From NCBI GenBank assembly GCA_947501625.1, contig CANMWN010000001.1, positions 186,001 to 250,000 of the forward strand: DNA of 64,000 bases. Reading direction: 5' to 3'. Within the stretch, counting starts at the first letter, position 1, and every line of letters starts with the position of its first letter. The notes under the pieces are model-generated. The model was given only the letters and a program-made list of their open reading frames with translations. It did not search any database and was not told the DNA's origin. This document shows positions 8,171 through 17,082 of this stretch, piece after piece. This stretch comes from an uncultured Flavobacteriaceae bacterium (lineage in GTDB: Bacteria; Bacteroidota; Bacteroidia; Flavobacteriales; Flavobacteriaceae). Made by a program: the position numbers and the translations under genes.

Positions 8171-9322
8171 TTGATTCACAAAACAGAAAATTTGAAAATA
8201 GTAAGAACCACATACTTATCACTTGGTAGTAATCAAGGAGAAAAACTGAACAATCTTCAAAAAGCGATTGATTCAATTGGCGATGAAGTTGGTGCTATTC
8301 ATAAAGTTTCATCAGTATACAAAACTAAATCTTGGGGTTTTGAAAGCGATGATTTTTTAAATTGTTGTGTGGAAGTTTCTACAAGTTTAAACCCTGAAGA
8401 TTTACTTACTACTATTTTAAAAATCGAAGAGAAATTAGGAAGAATAAGAAGTGATGATAATGAATATAGTGCCAGAAGCATTGATATTGACATTCTTTTA
8501 TTTGACGATGAAATTATCTTTTCACCCAATTTAATTGTTCCGCATCCAAGAATGTTAGAACGAAAATTTGTTTTGGTTCCATTGACTGAAATTGCACCAA
8601 ATTATAGACACACTATAGAAAAGCAGACCATTTTAATGTGTCTTCAAAATTGTACTGACAATGGTATAATTGAAAAAATTGACGAAACATTAACCCGTCC
8701 AATTTCACTTTTCGAAAAATACAATTACATAGCAATAGAAGGAAATATTGGTGCTGGAAAAACATCACTTGCCAAAATGATTGGCGATGATTATAATGCC
8801 AAATTGGTTTTGGAACGTTTTGCAGACAACCCATTTTTACCAAAATATTATGAAGACATGGAGCGCTATGCGTTTCCGTTAGAAATGAGTTTCTTGGCAG
8901 ATAGATACAATCAATTGTCAGATGATTTAGCACAGTTTGACTTATTCAAAAACTTTATTGTTTCCGATTATTATATTTTTAAATCTCTGATTTTCGCACA
9001 AGTTTCTTTGCACAAAGATGAGTATGCACTATACCGAAAAGTATTTGATGTGATGTATAAAGAAATATCAAAACCAGATATTTATGTGTATTTATATCAG
9101 AATACGGAGCGTTTATTAAAAAATATCAAAAAACGCGGTCGTGATTACGAACAGAATATTGAGCCAGAATATTTAGAGAAGATTCACGCAGGATATTCGA
9201 CGTTTATAAAATCGGAAAAGGAATTAAATACCTTGGTGATTGATGTTTCTGAATTAGACTTTGTAAACAATCAAGATAATTACAGATATATTATCAATCA
9301 GATTTCGGAGTTTAAGGGTTGA
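8171..9322 (+). CDS. folK: Fused HPPK (FolK) and deoxynucleoside kinase
   Basis: 383 residues with two enzymes in one chain. Residues 12-160 are 6-hydroxymethyl-dihydropterin pyrophosphokinase: YLSLGSNQGEKL, SSVYKTKSWGF, and the signature RSIDIDILLFDDEII followed by VPHPRMLERKFVL. Residues 185-383 are a deoxynucleoside kinase: P-loop EGNIGAGKTSLA, the FADNPFLPKYYEDMERYAFPLEMSFLADRY segment, and the lid KKRGRDYEQNIE. The first domain serves folate synthesis and the second salvages deoxynucleosides, fitting thyA, folA and nupC nearby. HPPK-dNK fusions are known in marine flavobacteria such as Polaribacter. No ATG fits; the start is TTG at 8171 or, more like other HPPKs, TTG at 8192 (MKIVRTTYLSLG). 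Confidence 0.92.
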   Translation: MIHKTENLKIVRTTYLSLGSNQGEKLNNLQKAIDSIGDEVGAIHKVSSVYKTKSWGFESDDFLNCCVEVSTSLNPEDLLTTILKIEEKLGRIRSDDNEYSARSIDIDILLFDDEIIFSPNLIVPHPRMLERKFVLVPLTEIAPNYRHTIEKQTILMCLQNCTDNGIIEKIDETLTRPISLFEKYNYIAIEGNIGAGKTSLAKMIGDDYNAKLVLERFADNPFLPKYYEDMERYAFPLEMSFLADRYNQLSDDLAQFDLFKNFIVSDYYIFKSLIFAQVSLHKDEYALYRKVFDVMYKEISKPDIYVYLYQNTERLLKNIKKRGRDYEQNIEPEYLEKIHAGYSTFIKSEKELNTLVIDVSELDFVNNQDNYRYIINQISEFKG

Positions 9323-9659
9323 TTTTAGAATTAACCTTTTTAGTAATTAATTTTGCTTTTTCTAAATCACAATTAAATAACTCTATTTTTAATAATTCAT
9401 TTTCATAAGCAATATTAAATTTCTCTTTATTTTTATATTTATAAACATCTCCTCCTCCACTTCCAACAATAAATTCTGTAATATTACTTAATATAGTTAC
9501 AAACCAATTAGTAGGTGAATTTTTAAATTCAAAAGAATTGATAAATTCATAAACAAAACTTCTTCTCTCTTTCTGTTTTTCATTTATAACCTCAAACCCA
9601 TCTTGATTAAAAATGAATTTAAGTTTTGGACTTTCTCGTAAAATTATAGATTCAAACAT
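9312..9659 (-). CDS. Hypothetical protein, 115 residues
   Basis: Not recognised. The protein is soluble, rich in Lys, Glu, Phe and Asn, with no signal peptide or transmembrane segment. The middle contains a small glycine cluster (IVGSGGGDVYKY). Its 3' end overlaps the 3' end of folK-dNK by 11 bases in convergent orientation. Its start lies only 3 bases after the gldC stop, so it is probably the last gene of a gldB-gldC transcript. The tight spacing supports a real gene. Function is unknown. Confidence 0.6.
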   Translation of the reverse strand: MFESIILRESPKLKFIFNQDGFEVINEKQKERRSFVYEFINSFEFKNSPTNWFVTILSNITEFIVGSGGGDVYKYKNKEKFNIAYENELLKIELFNCDLEKAKLITKKVNSKINP

Positions 9660-9662
9660 TTA

Positions 9663-9998
9663 TCATTTTTTCAACTCCAACTTCTCAGCAAAATAATCAC
9701 AAAAATCGCGCATAGTTGCACTCATTTTTTCATCGTTTGTTGCCGTTTCAAAAGTGTTTGCCATAGAAACCAACGTTTGGTGAAAAAACTGTTTCATCTC
9801 GTCAACAGGCATGTCTTTGGTCCATAAATCTACCTTTAAAGTGTCTTTCTTTTTATTATCCCAAAGTGAGATTAATATTGCTTTTGCCTCAGCATTTTTT
9901 ATATCACCATCTTCAGCACTCCAATTCAAGGTTTCAGGAATATTATTTTCATCTAGACCTATCGTAAATTCAATTTTCGATTTCTTTTCAACTGCCAT
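9663..9998 (-). CDS. gldC: Gliding motility protein GldC
   Basis: 111 residues, the family's length. The segments KIEFTIGLDENNIPETLNWSA, AKAILISLWDNKKKDTLKVDLWTKDMPVDEMKQFF and ATMRDFCDYFAEKL are typical of GldC, a cytoplasmic protein conserved in Bacteroidetes and genetically linked to gliding in Flavobacterium johnsoniae, where loss impairs but does not abolish movement. It follows gldB after 2 bases and shares its transcript. The divergent nadE completes a gene neighbourhood often conserved in flavobacteria. The gene's presence does not prove that this organism glides. Confidence 0.93.
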   Translation of the reverse strand: MAVEKKSKIEFTIGLDENNIPETLNWSAEDGDIKNAEAKAILISLWDNKKKDTLKVDLWTKDMPVDEMKQFFHQTLVSMANTFETATNDEKMSATMRDFCDYFAEKLELKK

Positions 9999-10000
9999 TC

Positions 10001-10963
10001 TTAATTCTTTTTGGGTTTATATTTTGATTTTTTATATATAATATCAGGACTTGTTGCCAATAATTCTTGCAAAGTTACATCATTATTTTTCATATACGAA
10101 CGAACAATTTGCCAACCTATCCAAACACCAATTCTTCCTGGAGATTCTTGATCAAATTGCTTATAAAATTTGGAAAAAGGTGCAATATCAATAAATCTTC
10201 CATCCAGTTTTGAATCGTTACTAAAAAGCAATTCGTTTTCTATAAAATATTTCCAAATATTAAGTTCGTTCATTATTGCCCATTCCATTTTATCCAATGA
10301 ATAATTTATCTTTAATTCATCCGAAGTAGTAGGTAAATAGGCATCTAATAAATATAAGTTCTTGCCTTCATTTATTATTTTGTCCAAAAAACTTCTTCCT
10401 TTTCGTTTTGGATAACTTAGATTGATAATATCTTTAGCAGCATCAACTACAACTGCTTCTTTCTCATATTGCTGAGATAAATAAGTCGGAAAATCTTTAT
10501 ATACAACATTATCTTTCCCTAAATACATGTCCAAAGAAACAAACAGCAAACTATCAGCATAAATAACAGGATATTCATAATCTAAATTAGAAATATTAGT
10601 CACAACCTTAGGTGCTTTAAACTTAGGATTGTAATATTTAATATGTTTGAATAAATCCGATAATTGTTTTTTTGATTCTGAAAAATCACCAAAAACACGT
10701 TGAGATTCTTTAAACAAGTATTGCTCATCTTCATTGTTTATTTTATTTAGCCAAACACTATCATGGGTGTTGCCTAACAAATAAAAATATTCTTCTTTTA
10801 AAGTATTTAATTCAGATGGTTTAATCGAATAAAATTTTTGGTCAAATCTATCTACATCAAATTCAACATTGACATTTGAAACATCAACTAGTTCTTTTTT
10901 ATCATCTGTATTACATGAATAAAACATCAAAAAAAGGAACAATAAACGAACTATCTTGGACAT
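10001..10963 (-). CDS. gldB: Gliding motility lipoprotein GldB
   Basis: 320 residues beginning with a lipoprotein signal peptide, MSKIVRLLFLFLMFYSC, with the lipid-carrying cysteine at position 17. The body matches GldB: VEFDVDRFDQKFY near the N-terminus, YLGKDNVVYKDFPTYLSQQYE, and the C-terminal PGRIGVWIGWQIVRSYMKNN. GldB is required for gliding and is associated with the type IX secretion/gliding machinery in the cell envelope. It starts the gldB-gldC operon, divergent from nadE. A minus-strand TATTTTTG at 11002-11009 fits a -7 box about 40 bases before the start codon. Confidence 0.93.
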   Translation of the reverse strand: MSKIVRLLFLFLMFYSCNTDDKKELVDVSNVNVEFDVDRFDQKFYSIKPSELNTLKEEYFYLLGNTHDSVWLNKINNEDEQYLFKESQRVFGDFSESKKQLSDLFKHIKYYNPKFKAPKVVTNISNLDYEYPVIYADSLLFVSLDMYLGKDNVVYKDFPTYLSQQYEKEAVVVDAAKDIINLSYPKRKGRSFLDKIINEGKNLYLLDAYLPTTSDELKINYSLDKMEWAIMNELNIWKYFIENELLFSNDSKLDGRFIDIAPFSKFYKQFDQESPGRIGVWIGWQIVRSYMKNNDVTLQELLATSPDIIYKKSKYKPKKN

Positions 10964-11023
10964 AAATTTTTGTTATCTTTACAATTAAAATCAATAACGC
11001 ACAAAAATACTAAATAGTTTAAG

Positions 11024-11812
11024 ATGAATTCTGAAAAAGTAGTAAATCACATCGTAAAATGGTTAAAAGATTATGCAACTAAAGCAAATATCAAAGGATT
11101 TGTTATAGGTATTTCTGGTGGAATTGATTCAGCATTAACCTCAACATTGTGTGCAAAGACTGGATTAAAGTTATTGACATTAGAAATGCCAATTCATCAA
11201 GAAAAAACCCAAGTAAGTAGAGCAATTAATCACATCAATTGGTTGAAAGAAAATTTTGATGATGTATCGATGTTAAATGTTGACTTAACACCAACCTTTG
11301 ACACTTTTATTGAGGCAGTTCCAGATGTAGAAAACGAAGAAGATCGATTTATGGCGTTAGCAAATACACGTGCAAGGCTTAGAATGACAACACTTTATTA
11401 TTTTGCAGGTTTGCATGGATATTTAGTTGCTGGTACTGGAAATAAAGTAGAAGATTTTGGTGTTGGTTTTTACACCAAATATGGTGATGGCGGAGTAGAT
11501 TTGAGTCCAATTGCCGATTTAGTAAAATCTGAAGTGTATGAATTAGCGGCGTATTTAGGAGTAAATCAAGAAATATTAGATGCTGCTCCTACTGATGGAC
11601 TTTGGGGAGATGACCGAACTGATGAAGATCAAATAGGTGCATCTTATCCTGAATTAGAATGGGCAATGGACATGGTAGACCAAGGAAAATCTATAAATGA
11701 TTTTGAAGGAAGACAACAAGAAGTCTTTGAAATATATACGCGTTTAAACACAGCAAATAGACACAAAATGGTGCCTATTCCTGTATGTGAGATTCCTAAA
11801 AATCTAAAATAG
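11024..11812 (+). CDS. nadE: NAD+ synthase, short ammonia-dependent form
   Basis: 262 residues of the N-type ATP pyrophosphatase fold. The P-loop-like SGGIDS is at residues 31-36. ANTRARLRMTTLYYFA and GTGNKVEDFGVGFYTKYGDGGVDLSPIADL form the NaAD site, and PTDGLWGDDRTDEDQIG is the C-terminal motif. No glutaminase domain is present, so the enzyme should use ammonia to amidate nicotinate adenine dinucleotide. It is divergent from gldB. A weak box TATCTTTA (10974-10981) lies upstream on the plus strand. The 3' end faces the small gene at 11815-11937. Confidence 0.95.
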   Translation: MNSEKVVNHIVKWLKDYATKANIKGFVIGISGGIDSALTSTLCAKTGLKLLTLEMPIHQEKTQVSRAINHINWLKENFDDVSMLNVDLTPTFDTFIEAVPDVENEEDRFMALANTRARLRMTTLYYFAGLHGYLVAGTGNKVEDFGVGFYTKYGDGGVDLSPIADLVKSEVYELAAYLGVNQEILDAAPTDGLWGDDRTDEDQIGASYPELEWAMDMVDQGKSINDFEGRQQEVFEIYTRLNTANRHKMVPIPVCEIPKNLK

Positions 11813-11814
11813 CC

Positions 11815-11937
11815 TTAAGCCATTTGGATTAATAGTCTTGCTTTTTTTCTTAATTTGTTTTTTGTCGCTTTTGTAAATGCAAACGGAAGATTAAGCAGTA
11901 TTAATACTGCCCTAGAGTAGTTTTTCACGGCTCTCAT
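11815..11937 (-). CDS. Small ORF of 40 codons with its own promoter; unknown function
   Basis: An ATG at 11937 opens 40 codons to the TAA at 11815. The product begins MRAVKNYSRAVLILLNLPFA and continues FTKATKNKLRKKARLLIQMA: a short hydrophobic middle (about residues 10-20) and a strongly basic second half, with 11 Lys/Arg overall. Upstream is an excellent Bacteroidetes promoter (11966-11996) with a leader of about 25 bases, and AACAAAAAAAGTT just before the start. It lies convergent to nadE, stopping 2 bases after its stop codon, and upstream of the dnaG 3' end. I do not recognise a family. A membrane-active or RNA-binding peptide are both possible. Confidence 0.55.
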   Translation of the reverse strand: MRAVKNYSRAVLILLNLPFAFTKATKNKLRKKARLLIQMA

Positions 11938-11965
11938 AACTTTTTTTGTTTTGGGGTTGTTAAGA

Positions 11966-11996
11966 CAAATATAGAAAAAACAATTAAAAAAGCAAG
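11966..11996 (-). promoter_or_regulatory. Bacteroidetes promoter for the small ORF at 11815-11937
   Basis: On the minus strand CTTG (11996-11993) is followed after exactly 19 bases by TATATTTG (11973-11966), matching the TTTG-N19-TAnnTTTG consensus except for one base in the -33 box. Transcription would start near 11960, some 23 bases before the ATG. It has no other gene to serve in this direction before nadE's 3' end. Confidence 0.7.
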
Positions 11997-12014
11997 TTTC
12001 TTAGTTCTTTTTTC

Positions 12015-13955
12015 TTAAATAACCCTACTTAACTGGCTGAATAAGCGCTTTTTAAGATTTGAATAATTAACAATTTCGTCTAAAATAGTATCGTTATTTT
12101 CTTCAGTAGAAATGTCTTTTTGAAGTTCATCAATTTTATGATCTATTAATATTCTACGAAGATTAAACACCGAATCAGTAACCATTTTAGAAAGTCCTTC
12201 ATCAATATTTTGAACATATATTTCTCTTCGTTTCCAATCACTCAAGGTATAACGTTCATCATCCATTAAAATATTAGTGACTAGCGAAGAAATTTCAGGA
12301 TTATCATGATTTACGAACTTATCTATATTAATATTCTCTTCTTGATTTAGTTGATTAATGACATCATAATAAATACTTCTAAACAACTCATTGGTAAACT
12401 CAATTTCATCATCTTGAAGGTCTAAATATATTTCTTCGGCGACAAGATTCGTATAAATCTCTTTTTTCTTTTCTTCCGATTCTTCATTAAACAAATCAAT
12501 AAAGTCAACTTTCTTATTGCCGTGCAACAACAAAATTTTAATAATCTCTCGTTCGTATTTTAATAACTCATTGACTTGCTCTAATTTCTCTGTTTTTTGG
12601 AGTACAGGTTCAACAGGTCTTATTTGGACAGGCTTTTTTGAGGCTTCTCGTTGTTCCTTTTTGAATATTTGTGCTAACTCGCTAAACAAAACTTCTTCAG
12701 AAATATTCATTATTCTAGCACATTCTTGAATGTACACTTCCTTTTGAATTCTATCTGGAATTTTAGAAATACTCACGACTATATCACGAATCAATCCTGC
12801 TTTTTTTACAGGATCATTTTTCGCTTCTTCCATCAACAATGAAACTTTGAAATTGATAAAATCTTGGGCATTTTCGGTCAAGTATTCTTTTAACTCATCA
12901 TTTGAAACGCGTTTAGAAAAACTATCAGGATCTTCTCCTTCAGGAAATGTTAAAACCTTAACATTCATTCCTTGTTCCAATATCAAATCAATTCCTCTCA
13001 TCGATGCTCTGATTCCAGCAGCATCACCATCAAAAAGGATGGTAATATTTTTGGTAAGTCGGCTCACCAATCTTATTTGATCTGGCGTTAAGGCAGTTCC
13101 AGAAGAAGCAACAACATTTTCTACTCCATTTTGATGAAACGAAATTACATCGGTATATCCTTCAACCAAATAACAATTATCTTCTTTAGCAATTGCTTGT
13201 TTTGCATAATAAATACCATAGAGAATTTTACTCTTATGGTAAATATCACTTTCAGGTGAATTTAGATATTTAGCAACCTTTTTTTCATTCGTTAGAATTC
13301 GTCCTCCAAATCCAAGAACTCTTCCACTCATACTATGAATTGGGAATAAAACTCGGCTTTTAAAACGATCAAATTGACGCGTTTCATTTACAATAGTCAA
13401 GCCTGTTTTCTCTAAATATTCTATATCATAACCCTTACGAACAGCAGTATCAGTAAAATGGGACCAATCATCTAAACTATATCCTAACTCAAACTTTTTT
13501 ATAGTTTCATCAGTATATCCACGTTCTTTGAAATATGAAAGACCTATCGCCTTTCCTTTATCATGATTCAATAAAATATCATGAAAATAATCTCTAGCAT
13601 ATTCAGAAACCAAATACATACTCTCTCGCTCACTTGCTTGCTCTTTCTGTTCGGCAGTTTGCTCAGTTTCATCAATTTCAATATTATACTTTTTGGCTAA
13701 AAAACGAATGGCTTCTGGATACGAATAATGTTCGTGTTCCATCAAAAAGGAAACTACATTTCCTCCTTTTCCTGAAGAGAAATCTTTCCATATCTGCTTC
13801 ACTGGAGATACCATAAAAGATGGCGATTTCTCGTCAGAAAATGGACTTAGTCCTTTAAAATTACTTCCTGCTTTTTTGAGTTGCACAAATTCTCCAATGA
13901 CTTCCTCTACACGAGCAGTCTCAAAAACAGCGTCTATGGTGTTTCTTGAAATCAT
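12015..13955 (-). CDS. dnaG: DNA primase, with degenerate zinc-finger domain
   Basis: 646 residues. The order is N-terminal zinc-ribbon-like domain (1-100), TOPRIM catalytic core (EGYTDVISFHQNGVENVVASSGTALT near 265-290, then ILFDGDAAGIRASMRGIDLILEQG) and a C-terminal helicase-binding region. It makes RNA primers at the replication fork. The zinc module keeps the family frame (SPFSDEKSPSFMVSPVKQIW), but all four ligand positions of the CHC2 finger are replaced: Ser37, Ser40, Asp58 and Ser61 stand where E. coli has Cys, His, Cys, Cys. The catalytic acidic residues are intact. Similar loss seems common in flavobacterial DnaG, to my recollection. Convergent with nadE and the small ORF. Confidence 0.94.
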   Translation of the reverse strand: MISRNTIDAVFETARVEEVIGEFVQLKKAGSNFKGLSPFSDEKSPSFMVSPVKQIWKDFSSGKGGNVVSFLMEHEHYSYPEAIRFLAKKYNIEIDETEQTAEQKEQASERESMYLVSEYARDYFHDILLNHDKGKAIGLSYFKERGYTDETIKKFELGYSLDDWSHFTDTAVRKGYDIEYLEKTGLTIVNETRQFDRFKSRVLFPIHSMSGRVLGFGGRILTNEKKVAKYLNSPESDIYHKSKILYGIYYAKQAIAKEDNCYLVEGYTDVISFHQNGVENVVASSGTALTPDQIRLVSRLTKNITILFDGDAAGIRASMRGIDLILEQGMNVKVLTFPEGEDPDSFSKRVSNDELKEYLTENAQDFINFKVSLLMEEAKNDPVKKAGLIRDIVVSISKIPDRIQKEVYIQECARIMNISEEVLFSELAQIFKKEQREASKKPVQIRPVEPVLQKTEKLEQVNELLKYEREIIKILLLHGNKKVDFIDLFNEESEEKKKEIYTNLVAEEIYLDLQDDEIEFTNELFRSIYYDVINQLNQEENINIDKFVNHDNPEISSLVTNILMDDERYTLSDWKRREIYVQNIDEGLSKMVTDSVFNLRRILIDHKIDELQKDISTEENNDTILDEIVNYSNLKKRLFSQLSRVI

Positions 13956-13995
13956 TTATTGTACTTTCAGGAATAACAATTTCTTAGAGATAAGA

Positions 13996-15240
13996 TTAAG
14001 AAACTGCCTTCAACTTTTTAAGTGTTGTTTTGGTAATTTTTGCTTCAGCGTACTTTTTAGTCACTTTCAATTCTTTGGTTTCAGTTCCTGGCAATTCAAA
14101 CATAGCATCAGTCAAAATTGCTTCACATAATGAACGTAAACCTCTTGCGCCTAATTTATATTCAACTGCCTTATCAACAATATACTGCAATGCTTTTTCA
14201 TCAATAGAAAAATCTATACCATCCATTTCAAACAACTTTTTATACTGCTTGATAATAGAATTTTTAGGCTCTGTTAAAATGGCTCTAAGCGTATGCGCAT
14301 CCAATGGATTCATATGCGTTAAAACAGGTAATCTTCCAATAATTTCGGGAATCAAACCAAAAGATTTTAAATCGGTTGGTAAAATATATTGCAACAAGTT
14401 TTCTTCATCAACCTTATCTTCTTTGATTGATGCGCTATAACCTACAGCTTGTCTATTTAAACGTTTGCTTATCACTTTGTCAATACCAGAAAAAGCACCA
14501 CCTGCAACAAATAAAATATTACGCGTATCTACTTGCACAAACTTTTGATCAGGATGTTTACGTCCTCCTTTTGGCGGAACATTAACAACGGCACCTTCTA
14601 ATAATTTCAATAGCGCTTGTTGTACACCTTCACCAGAAACATCTCTAGTAATTGAAGGATTGTCACCTTTACGAGCAATTTTATCTATTTCATCTATAAA
14701 TACAATTCCTCGTTGCGCCTTGTCTACATTATAATCTGCTGCTTGTAATAACCTTGTTAAAATAGTTTCTACATCTTCACCAACATATCCTGCTTCGGTC
14801 AAAACAGTAGCATCAACAATAGCAAATGGAACATTTAGCATTCTAGCAATGGTACGAGCAATCAATGTTTTCCCAGTACCTGTTTCTCCTACAATAATGA
14901 TATTACTCTTTTCAATTTCTATTTGCTCTTCATCTTTGTCAGATTTCTTCTGCAATAATCTTTTGTAGTGATTATAAACAGCAACAGCCATGACTTTTTT
15001 AGCATCATTTTGTCCAATCATATATTGATCTAAAAATGCTTTTATCTCAATAGGCTTCTTCAATACTATTTCAGAAGAAAGTGCATTTGACTTTCCTTCG
15101 GCAACTTCTTCTACCACAATACCGTGTGCCTGCTCAATACATTTATCACATATATGCGCATCTAGACCTGCAATAAGCAAGTCTGTTTCTGCCTTTTTAC
15201 GACCACAAAATGAGCATTCTAATGTTTCTTCTTTCGACAT
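13996..15240 (-). CDS. clpX: ATP-dependent Clp protease ATP-binding subunit ClpX
   Basis: 414 residues. An N-terminal C4 zinc-binding domain (Cys9, Cys12, Cys31, Cys34) is followed by the AAA+ module: Walker A GETGTGKT (118-125), Walker [12 protein letters not shown], pore-loop GYVGED, and the sensor region [11 protein letters not shown], ending with [10 protein letters not shown]. ClpX unfolds tagged substrates and feeds them to ClpP, encoded 66 bases upstream on the same strand. The pair is very likely co-transcribed, followed by dnaG. Confidence 0.97.
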   Translation of the reverse strand: MSKEETLECSFCGRKKAETDLLIAGLDAHICDKCIEQAHGIVVEEVAEGKSNALSSEIVLKKPIEIKAFLDQYMIGQNDAKKVMAVAVYNHYKRLLQKKSDKDEEQIEIEKSNIIIVGETGTGKTLIARTIARMLNVPFAIVDATVLTEAGYVGEDVETILTRLLQAADYNVDKAQRGIVFIDEIDKIARKGDNPSITRDVSGEGVQQALLKLLEGAVVNVPPKGGRKHPDQKFVQVDTRNILFVAGGAFSGIDKVISKRLNRQAVGYSASIKEDKVDEENLLQYILPTDLKSFGLIPEIIGRLPVLTHMNPLDAHTLRAILTEPKNSIIKQYKKLFEMDGIDFSIDEKALQYIVDKAVEYKLGARGLRSLCEAILTDAMFELPGTETKELKVTKKYAEAKITKTTLKKLKAVS

Positions 15241-15306
15241 ATCATTCTATTTTAGGGACAGTTAGTCTACAGTATTAATCAAACTAACAATATTTTGCCT
15301 ACTATT

Positions 15307-15984
15307 TTATTTATCTCTTCTTAAAACTTCATCAATCATACCATAAGCCTTCGCCTCATCTGCTTTCATCCAGTAATCACGGTCAGAATCATCGTGCACT
15401 TTTTCAACTGTTTGACCTGAATGCTTTGCAATAATTTGGTATAATTCATCTTTTAATTTTAATATTTCACGAGCAGTAATTTCAATATCACTTGCTTGTC
15501 CTTGCGCTCCACCTAGAGGTTGATGAATCATCACTCTTGAATGTGGTAAAGCAGATCTTTTCCCTTTCTCTCCAGCACACATTAATACAGCACCCATAGA
15601 AGCAGCCATACCAGTACATATAGTTGCAACATCTGGCTTTATAAACTGCATAGTATCATAAATACCTAAACCAGCATATACACCTCCACCAGGAGAATTG
15701 ATATATATTTGAATATCTTTAGAATTATCAACGCTTTCTAAAAACAATAATTGTGCTTGAACTATATTGGCAACATAATCATCAATTCCTGTTCCTAAAA
15801 ATATGATCCTATCCATCATTAAACGAGAGAATACATCAAAAACAGCAATATTCATTTGACGTTCTTCAATTATATTTGGAGTTAATCCAACAGGATACAT
15901 CGCACTAATCATTTTATCATAGTACATGCTATTGATACCTTGGTGCTTTGTAGCAAATTCTTTAAATTCTTTTCCGTAATTCAT
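15307..15984 (-). CDS. clpP: ATP-dependent Clp protease proteolytic subunit
   Basis: 225 residues. The serine protease triad is visible: Ser129 in [19 protein letters not shown], His154 in [12 protein letters not shown], and the aspartate in DSDRDYWM. The oxyanion-hole motif [12 protein letters not shown] is at about residues 95-106. A propeptide of around 30 residues precedes the conserved core, as in other Bacteroidetes. It assembles into the barrel served by ClpX, the next gene. In many bacteria tig lies directly upstream; here two plus-strand genes (16117-17040) separate tig from clpP. Confidence 0.96.
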   Translation of the reverse strand: MNYGKEFKEFATKHQGINSMYYDKMISAMYPVGLTPNIIEERQMNIAVFDVFSRLMMDRIIFLGTGIDDYVANIVQAQLLFLESVDNSKDIQIYINSPGGGVYAGLGIYDTMQFIKPDVATICTGMAASMGAVLMCAGEKGKRSALPHSRVMIHQPLGGAQGQASDIEITAREILKLKDELYQIIAKHSGQTVEKVHDDSDRDYWMKADEAKAYGMIDEVLRRDK

Positions 15985-16053
15985 CTAGTTCTAATTAAAA
16001 TAATAAAGGGTAAAGATAAGAACAAATGCTGAATTATACGATTGTTTAGAAAG

Positions 16054-16085
16054 TTTGACGTTTAATTAACTTTTTGTTACTTTTG
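16054..16085 (+). promoter_or_regulatory. Bacteroidetes promoter for the 16117-17040 gene pair
   Basis: TTTG at 16054-16057, a 20-base spacer, then TACTTTTG at 16078-16085: an exact match to TTTG-N19/20-TAnnTTTG. It lies 31 bases before the ATG at 16117 and within the divergent gap with clpP. Confidence 0.72.
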
Positions 16086-16116
16086 AGGATAGCAAGTTTA
16101 TAGTTAAAAACAAGGA

Positions 16117-16593
16117 ATGGCAAACGCTCGAATAGAATTTAAAATTGGAAATATAGAATTTGTTGGCGAAGGTGAACAAGATTGGGTAACAGAGCAACTA
16201 GACAAAGTATTAAAGCGCATTCCTGAATTGGCAACTGAAAGTATAAAGACTGCTCCAAAAGCAATTTCTCAACCTGCAACTACTACTAGAAGCACACAAA
16301 ACACCACTCAAAATAACGAGCAACTTGCCAAAGAAAATCTTTCTACATTTTTACGCAAACGTGATGCAATTGACAAGCAACGTAGACGCTTTTTAGGCAC
16401 TGCTGTTTGGTTACAACTACGTGGACAACAACTCATAAAAACAAAAGAAGTAACTGACGCTTTGCGTGCTGCACGACAAGTAAAAATTACCAATCCTAGC
16501 CATCAATTAAACCAAAACATAAGTCAAGGGTACTGCCAAAAAGAAGGTCAAGGATTTTATGTAACGCCTCAAGGTGTGGAGAATATATTGTAA
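16117..16593 (+). CDS. Hypothetical protein, possible winged-helix C-terminus
   Basis: 158 residues. The N-terminal 40 residues read as a small beta/alpha segment (IEFKIGNIEFVGEGEQDWVTEQLDKVL). A low-complexity Thr/Gln/Asn linker follows (about residues 52-72), then a basic helical C-terminal part with QRRRFLGTAVWLQLRG, VTDALRAARQVKITNPSHQLNQN and a final GQGFYVTPQGVENIL. The last block (two helices then a short beta hairpin) resembles a winged-helix or wing-like nucleic-acid binding fold, but I cannot name a family. It is followed with no gap by a membrane protein gene, on the strand opposite to tig, clpP and clpX that flank it. Confidence 0.65.
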   Translation: MANARIEFKIGNIEFVGEGEQDWVTEQLDKVLKRIPELATESIKTAPKAISQPATTTRSTQNTTQNNEQLAKENLSTFLRKRDAIDKQRRRFLGTAVWLQLRGQQLIKTKEVTDALRAARQVKITNPSHQLNQNISQGYCQKEGQGFYVTPQGVENIL

Positions 16594-17040
16594 ATGAAAA
16601 TACTTGCATATCTAACTTCACTAATTTTTTCAGGATTTATCTATCTATTATTTGCAAGTTACATGACAGTTTCAGCAGGATTAAATTCATATTCCCCTAT
16701 TGCTAGTTTTTACAGTTCTATTTTAATTTTTGGAATTTTTAGTTGGCTTCATTTTTATACTTCAAAAACTGGAGCAGTACTTTTAACAATATTTACAATA
16801 ATCGCTTTTTTCACTTTACCTTACTTTTTATTATTAGATTATTTTATTGGAGAAGAATATAAACCCTCAGTACTTGAGGGAGGGATTCCTTTAATTTTTG
16901 GTATCCTATCTATATTTTTTGTTTGGAAAGCCAAGAATATAGAAATAAACAAATACGCAAAATTAATTTTAGTAATTCTTCCTTTCATTATGGCAATTTA
17001 TGTTGGAGGTTACTTTACTATTATGGCTTTTGGTCGTTAA
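16594..17040 (+). CDS. Hypothetical integral membrane protein
   Basis: 148 residues with four to five hydrophobic helices: about 3-25, 35-52, 60-82, 92-112 and 122-142. Charged residues are confined to short loops (for example the FIGEEYKPSVLEGG loop). No family is recognised. The start codon directly follows the stop codon of the upstream gene (TAA then ATG), so the two are translated from one message. A strong terminator lies 4 bases beyond the stop. With its partner it forms a two-gene unit inserted between tig and clpP. Confidence 0.7.
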   Translation: MKILAYLTSLIFSGFIYLLFASYMTVSAGLNSYSPIASFYSSILIFGIFSWLHFYTSKTGAVLLTIFTIIAFFTLPYFLLLDYFIGEEYKPSVLEGGIPLIFGILSIFFVWKAKNIEINKYAKLILVILPFIMAIYVGGYFTIMAFGR

Positions 17041-17043
17041 CCA

Positions 17044-17074
17044 AAAAAAGCCTTAATTTCTCAAGGCTTTTTTA
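17044..17074. terminator. Rho-independent terminator, works in both directions
   Basis: aaaaaagcctt (17044-17054) pairs perfectly with aaggctttttt (17063-17073) around the loop aatttctc. The T run serves the plus-strand gene pair. The A run makes it a plausible terminator for tig on the minus strand too. Confidence 0.85.
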
Positions 17075-17082
17075 TTGTTATA

